The notes under the pieces were generated by a model. The model saw nothing but the letters and a program-made list of their open reading frames with translations, had not been told where the DNA came from and searched no databases. A stretch of DNA of 64,000 nt from Microvelia longipes. Its lineage: Eukaryota > Arthropoda > Insecta > Hemiptera > Veliidae. The stretch's first letter is position 1. The number at the start of each line of letters is the position of its first letter. The position numbers were made by a program, and so were the translations under genes. Shown here one piece after another: positions 58,469 through 64,000 of this stretch. The stretch lies in NCBI GenBank assembly GCA_018340805.1, contig JACMZG010001863.1, forward strand, positions 26,949,785-27,013,784. Reading direction: 5' to 3'.

Positions 58469-59950
58469 TTCGTGATACCTTTGTTTGAAATTTTAATCGT
58501 AATATATTTATTATTTAAATGATATTTTGATTTTTAAATTTATCTTATTAGAGATCTGATTGGGTGATGGGTTTATCGATTTTATTTCCGGTAAGGAAGT
58601 ATAAGGGATGCATGACATCACACGGGTCGGGATGCCCTTCATTTTTTGACCTTTCTTTAATAATAAAAGACAAACATGTCTTGTTGTTTATTAATCACGA
58701 AAAAGTTGTTAGAAGACGAATCTTCAATAGGCTGCAATAAATGACAGATTAAAATATGAAAACTTGTTACAATGATAAAATATTTTAACCTGCTCGTGCT
58801 CGTATTTTTGTTACTATGCTTCATCCAAAACATTGATTACGGACTAAAGCTTTTAATGATGTAAAATTTTATTATTAGTAAAATAAGGAAAATCGGTGTG
58901 GCTTATTAAATTACTATTTTAATTTGAACAATTTTTAACAAGTTATTAATATGTTTTCAACAACATGTTCAACAATAACTTGTTTTTAACAAGTTTGTAA
59001 CATGTTGTTTTTTTTGTTGGCTATTTGAACTTAAATTTAGTGTATTACGCAAAAAGTGTTAAAAATAATCTATCAAAAAAAGTGTTGAATTATTGATTAT
59101 AATCATGATCGCATATACACGCTTTGCTTAAAATGTTTCTGCTTTTGACCATCACTTAAAGGGCGCTAGTAGTTTACAACTATAAAGTTGTAAATGTACC
59201 TTCCTTGTAACTTTTATTTTGTTTATCAAATAAAAATAATCGATTGTTTTATATAACAAAGCTTTGCTATTTTCGTAAATTGAGTTATTAATGATTTCTT
59301 ATCAAGGGTTTAATAATCATATATAATAGTGATAGTTACACCACGTGCTATGTTAAGCACCGGTTATTTTAAGATTAGGATAAAGTAAAGAACTTAAAGT
59401 AATTACTACTTTACTTCGTGCAGCAAGTGTTTCTAATATTTTCTTAACAATCAATTAACGTTGTGATAAAAATTCACAAAGCTCGGGAAAATGTTTGGAT
59501 GATTTTAAAAATTAGCACGCATGCAGTACTTTAAAATATGTACATAATAACTTTTTATTCTTAAATACATATAAATTAATACATTTCTAATTAAATCAGC
59601 TATTGGTGAGGTTTGTTTAATTGTTTTTTTTTAATTACTTTATTTATGTATTTATTTTACATCAAAAGAAGACCTTAATGAAAAATTACCGAACACCCCA
59701 TATTATAGTGATATTAGTATGAAATTTCTTAGGTTTTAATGATCTTTCTAATGCAAGTAATATTACAGTATGATCTGATTTACCTTTCATAGTTACCCAA
59801 AGTGGTAATACAATTACTATATGACTCCAATATCCAAAAAGATAATGTTAAATTTGAAATCGCAAGATTCAATTTGATGGGGGTTTTAGGCATTGCTGAA
59901 AGTCTAGTTTTTGCTATATTTTAAGGATTTAATGTCGGTGCATCTAAAAT
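58469..59950. other. Non-coding DNA with a small family F fragment
   Basis: 59470-59545 (AAAATGTTTGGATGATTTTA, TTAGCACGCATGCAGTACTT) matches the middle of family F, plus orientation. A perfect ACAACTATAAAGTTGT inverted repeat lies at about 59176. No gene. Confidence 0.45.
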
Positions 59951-59957
59951 GTTCCAG

Positions 59958-60001
59958 TCTGCATATATATATACATACATACATACATACATACATACAC
60001 A

Positions 60002-60051
<50 letters not shown>

Positions 60052-60086
60052 ATATTATATATATATTATATATATATGTATATACA
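59958..60086. repeat. (CATA)n and (TA)n microsatellite
   Basis: Several CATA units followed by a long TA tract with interruptions, ending at GTATATACAGGGTGG. Confidence 0.95.
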
Positions 60087-61015
60087 GGGTGGAAGTTATT
60101 TAGAGACTGCCACAGTTAAAAATTAACTATTTACTCTCTATCAAATGGTTGATTTCAATTTCATAACATAAAAAGCTCTGATTTCCTATTCCACAATCGT
60201 CTGAAATTTTCACGCAGAAGTCAATAAATGATCACATGGACCTGACCTATTATAAACGACTTAAATAGCAAACTCGTGATTACTACACTTTAACTTAGTT
60301 TTACTAATATGAATTCGTGAGTTTTTTTTTATAACATTATGATTTCTTCTTACACAATATTGAACAAAAACATAGTGAAACAATAATGTTATAAACCATG
60401 GATTCTAAGTAGATCGGTTTGATTATAAAATTTAGTTATCTAAACGTGTAATCTTGTAGTTACACAAGAATAACAAGGTCAATTTTAAATAATAAAATTT
60501 AAGTTTGAATAAAGTTATATCTCTACAAGAGGCTTAGGGCATATTACATTAAATTGAAATCTTCAAATCAAATCCCATATATACATACACACATAAACAT
60601 TTATATAGATATTTCGAATGTAAAATAATATATATTAAGAAAATTTCATAAACATAGTATATTCTTAGTTCATTATCTGATTTTTTAGGCCCCTTGATGG
60701 GCGCTAATTTTGTATGCAATAATATATCAGGACAATAAATTATTTTTAGTATTATAATTAAAAACTTAACTTCATTTAAAAAACAATAGAAGAAAAAAGA
60801 CTCAAAAATGCATTAATTATATGATACATTTTGCACTTATTCTATCACCCAAATCACATCAATTTAATTTTAGTATAATGATTATGAATAAATAGTAATA
60901 TTTAAATATTAAATAATAAAGAGTAAATAGAAATATTGGTCTCTTCAATTACTTTTTATCCTTTTATATTTCCTTTTTACTTTTTCAATATATTATAACA
61001 TTATAAAGGAAAATT
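60087..61015. other. Non-coding DNA, no gene seen
   Basis: Starts with TATACAGGGTGGAAG, a word reminiscent of some DNA-transposon ends, but no partner end was found. Confidence 0.35.
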
Positions 61016-61093
61016 ATTGCGTTTGCACTATTACATCCAAAACTGAGATTTCACCTGAATAATTCGTTTTAGGTGTTTTCAAAACATCCTAAG

Positions 61094-61365
61094 TAAATAA
61101 ATAAAGTTTGTCTTTTCACAGATGATGTGTTATTATAAAGCAAAGCCGGCTTTCAACCTGAATGGTCATCATTAGTGCCGGTGAGGTTAGTCCAAATTAC
61201 TTTTTAGCCGGTATCTGAGGCTAAGGTATTTAAGTAAGGCAGGTAAACCGGCTTAAAAGTAATTTTGACTTATCTCACCGGCACTAATGATGACAGTTCA
61301 GGTTGAAAGCTGACTTTGTTTTATAATAATAAATCATCTGTTGAAAGACAAACATTATTTATTTA
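61094..61365. repeat. Foldback element with arms of about 120 bp
   Basis: 61094-61213 and 61247-61365 are reverse complements with scattered mismatches. Key words are AAAGCCGGCTTTCAACCTGA, ATCATTAGTGCCGGTGAG and AAGTAATTT. The short centre has TATCTGAGGCTAAGGTATTT. It is GC-richer than the surroundings and sits inside a family F copy, so it inserted or arose there. No transposase frame. Confidence 0.9.
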
Positions 61366-61430
61366 TAAGTTTATTCCACATCTCAGTATTTATCGGATTC
61401 ACATCCTAAGTAGAATTTACCGTGTCTTGT

Positions 61431-61439
61431 GTGTGTGAT

Positions 61440-61472
<33 letters not shown>

Positions 61473-61500
61473 TAGAGAGAAAGATTGATTGATTGATTGA
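61431..61500. repeat. (GT)n / (GA)n / (GATT)n microsatellite
   Basis: GTGTGTGTGA, a GAGA run and four GATT units in succession. Confidence 0.9.
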
Positions 61501-61620
61501 TAACTGATTTATTTAACCACGCAGAATTAGGACCATAAGGTCCTCTCTTCCATTCAACGTGGATAAATTTTCAGCCGATTTATTTATTAAAATTACATAA
61601 AATACATACAATAAAATATT
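61500..61620 (-). mobile_element. Possible 3' end of a SINE or LINE
   Basis: The block CTGATTTATTTAACCACGCA, GGACCATAAGGTCCTCTCTT, CCATTCAACGTGG follows a simple repeat that could be its tail. It resembles widespread invertebrate retroelement ends, but I recall this only loosely and see no second copy here. Confidence 0.3.
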
Positions 61621-62089
61621 ACAGCAATATGCACAATTATCTTTTTTTATACAATAAATTTATAGTTTTAACTATGAAATCTTACTCTATACAAAACCTT
61701 AACTTAGTTATTTAATAGCTAATTTCTTTTAATTATAGTTAATTTAGTATCATTATATTTTTTAAATTATAACAAATTAAAAAGAGAGAGAGAGTATCTG
61801 ATATCATCGTGGCTCCCAAAGTGTTTCCTATAGAGAGTTTAAACTTGGTACCTATATTATTCTTTAGGTGAGCTAATCCGGAAAATATTTTTTTTTTTGA
61901 AATTATAAACCGGCATGAATGATTCAGATATTATAAAAAATCATAAAACTCGAAAAAATTATTGGATCGTTTTGAAAACTTTGCACGCACGTAGTACTAA
62001 ATAAGAGCAACAAATATGTTAAGTTTCATCTCATTATCAGCATTAGTTCAATTATTAACGTTATGATACATATATAGGCATATACGAGA

Positions 62090-63020
62090 CGGCTAGTTGC
62101 TAAAGAGTATAATATCATTATCTTTATTTTGATTATTTATTCTTTTAAATGATTCTTATGCTCGAGGATTTTGATAAAAGTCAATAATTACTGAGGATTA
62201 ATAAGGATGAAACAACTTTATCTTATAATTACTATTAAATGACTTTTTATATTATATCACTTTGAAAGGTTATATTTTGACGACGATCATGCTATATAGT
62301 AATTAATAAAGTTTGTACTTCATACTCCATAAGTGAGACTAAGTGAAAAGATTCTTCTATTTCAGATTTTCCCATTGTCATTGTCAAAATAATGGGCATC
62401 CCACGTTCTATATTCTATACTAGTATTGTACTGGTAACCTTGCACTTTCTATACACTTTGTCTCACACATAAACACTATTTACATAGATCCTTGACCAAC
62501 CAGACACCTGTTGAGTTTATTTATACAACTTTTTTTTAAAAGAATTAAAACATATCACTTTTATTTTTAAGTTTCTTTTATGTATTTTTTAGTGGGTAAT
62601 TAATTGTCTTTTGAAGGATAATTTATCCTAAAACTTTTATTATTTTTTAAATGCCTATATTAATAGTAACTACGCCCTTCTTCTTATTATTATTTTTGAC
62701 CCACTCAGCTAAATGAATTCTAATGAATTGAGTACGTCATTCTTATTTGAACCCTAATTCATTACCATATAGCATTATTTCATAATTCGTGTTTACCTAT
62801 AACGCAATAAACATTGTTTCAATTTTATTTTTAAATATTTATTCTTAGTAAAACAGACAATTTATAATTACTATAATATACCTACTATTATGAGGACTTA
62901 ATATGGTGCTATCAAACCTGTCTTGAATTTAATTTAAAAATGTTTTTTAAATTTAGTTTTAAATAGAAACCATATAGAAACCACATAAAGTAATGACGTT
63001 GACAGAGACAAAATTTAACT
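62090..63020. other. Non-coding DNA, no gene seen
   Basis: Nothing recognised. Confidence 0.4.
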
Positions 63021-63139
63021 ATTCTTTACCTCCCTTACTTAAGGGAGGTAAAGAAGTAAGGGACTTCTCCTTAGCCAACAAGTGACTAATAAAAAAACAA
63101 ACACTAATCTTATTCTTTCTTCGGTTTCCTAATCTTATC

Positions 63140-63570
63140 CACTAAGTTTTACCTCATTATCAGCATTAGTTCCATTTTGATTGAATCACTTGTTTATATT
63201 TTTTTAAGTATAAACATTCGGGATGTAATGAACTTGAGTTGAAATTAAGTACCAGAATATACTTTACTTAATAAATAACTGCACTAGGTTTCGTTTGATT
63301 ACGAAAAGTATATCTACGGCTTTTGTTGGATCATAAAAGTGAAGCAGCATCAAGCGTGGTCATTGCCTGGATGAATGACCCCTCAATGCCGATATTAAAT
63401 TTATTTAATATCTGAGGACAAGCGAAGGGAGTCAAAATACGTGTTGCATTTTAAATTTGGTATTTTTTCTGAATACGAGCAAAGCGAGTCGGAGGAAGTA
63501 GGGAGGATGAGCTGAGCGAATCGGATGTAATGAGGAAAACTTCTTAGGTACCCCGTACACGATTTTTAAA
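63140..63570 (+). repeat. Family F copy, 3' half with 5S-like segment
   Basis: CCTCATTATCAGCATTAGTT, AGGTTTCGTTTGATTACG, the 5S-like segment GCAGCATCAAGCGTGGTCAT, TGCCTGGATGAATGACC (about 63346-63385), GAGGACAAGCGAAGGGAGTC, ACGAGCAAAGCGAGTCGGAG, GGATGAGCTGAGCGAATCGG, and the terminus AGGTACCCCGTACACGATTT. A 12-bp inverted repeat (TTACCTCCCTTA/TAAGGGAGGTAA) lies just before it at about 63027-63052. Confidence 0.85.
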
Positions 63571-64000
63571 ACAATTTAAGTGATATTGGCTATGTTGGCT
63601 ACCTATAAGCAACAAAATATTTGAGTGGTTACTGTTTGAATATTTTAAATCCACGTTTTTCAAATAACATTAAGTTGTTTTACATGGACTTCATAGAAGA
63701 AATGTTGCCGGGTGTTTTTGAGTTGATTTCGTTCGTATTGTAAGTTAAATTATTTTTTTTCTTTCAAATAAAAAACTTTAACGTTGCATCAATAAAGAGA
63801 ATTGAGTAAACGCGTTGAGTAGTTTTAAAGCTTAAAATTAAAGTGTTTTATTACTAAATTACTTAATATCTTACAAGCTTGTATTTTATAAAATAAAATA
63901 TTAAAATTACGATTTCAAAGTTTCCTAATCTTATTGCTTTAAAAAGTAAACTAATGTCTGTATTATATCCCTCTTTACTCTTAATACACAATCAGCGTCG
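63571..64000. other. Non-coding DNA to the window edge
   Basis: Nothing recognised. Confidence 0.4.

Larger units (their letters stand above)
61020..62085 (+). repeat. Family F copy interrupted by other repeats
   Basis: The first part, 61020-61113 (CCAAAACTGAGATTTCACCT, GTTTTAGGTGTTTTCAAAAC), and the second part, 61785-62085 (TATCATCGTGGCTCCCAAAG, ATCTCATTATCAGCATTAGT), are in correct family order and strand. The 0.67 kb between them holds a foldback, a (GA)n run and a further repeat. The 5S-like end is missing. Confidence 0.75.

Overview
This window looks like invertebrate animal (probably arthropod-like) nuclear DNA. It is very AT-rich and almost gene-free. It carries (TA)n, (CA)n and (TAA)n microsatellites, tRNA-derived SINEs, a LINE with a restriction-like endonuclease, a BEL/Pao relic (a class known from animals) and a hAT-type element. 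There are no bacterial gene arrays, Shine-Dalgarno sites or operons. The species cannot be named from sequence alone. Boundaries of diverged repeats are approximate because they were aligned by eye.

Host gene: two short exons on the minus strand, 32966-32788 and then 18465-18379, have clean AG/GT splice borders and compatible phases. They read as part of the propeptide of a reprolysin-type metalloprotease (ADAM/ADAMTS family). The exons are 14.3 kb apart and no others were recognised, so most of the window would be intron of one large gene. Nearly every other open frame is a shadow of repeats or of AT-rich non-coding DNA.

Layout. 1-5.4 kb: intron with a 26-bp tandem repeat and a decayed BEL/Pao integrase tail. 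5.4-13.3 kb: truncated Leu/Ser-type SINE, a hAT-type non-autonomous element with its left end amplified, a 109-bp inverted-repeat pair, and several copies of a dispersed family called here family F. 13.3-18 kb: a second SINE and a 55-bp minisatellite of about 1 kb. 18-33 kb: the two exons and the intron between them. 33-41.7 kb: more family F, microsatellites and a 380-bp tandem duplication. 41.8-46.2 kb: an R4/Dong-like LINE inside the (TAA)n tail of a SINE, with the SINE's 15-bp target-site duplication still visible on both outer sides. 46-64 kb: more family F, another SINE, long TA tracts, three inverted-repeat structures (one with a degenerate hammerhead-like motif), and mixed relics.

The most notable item is family F, about 0.7-0.8 kb, with roughly seventeen full or partial copies on both strands. 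Its better copies contain a segment of about 47 bp resembling the internal control region of 5S rRNA genes (A box, intermediate element, C box). The segment lies inside the repeat rather than at an end, and is followed by repeated palindromic GAGCGAAGCGAGTC-like modules.
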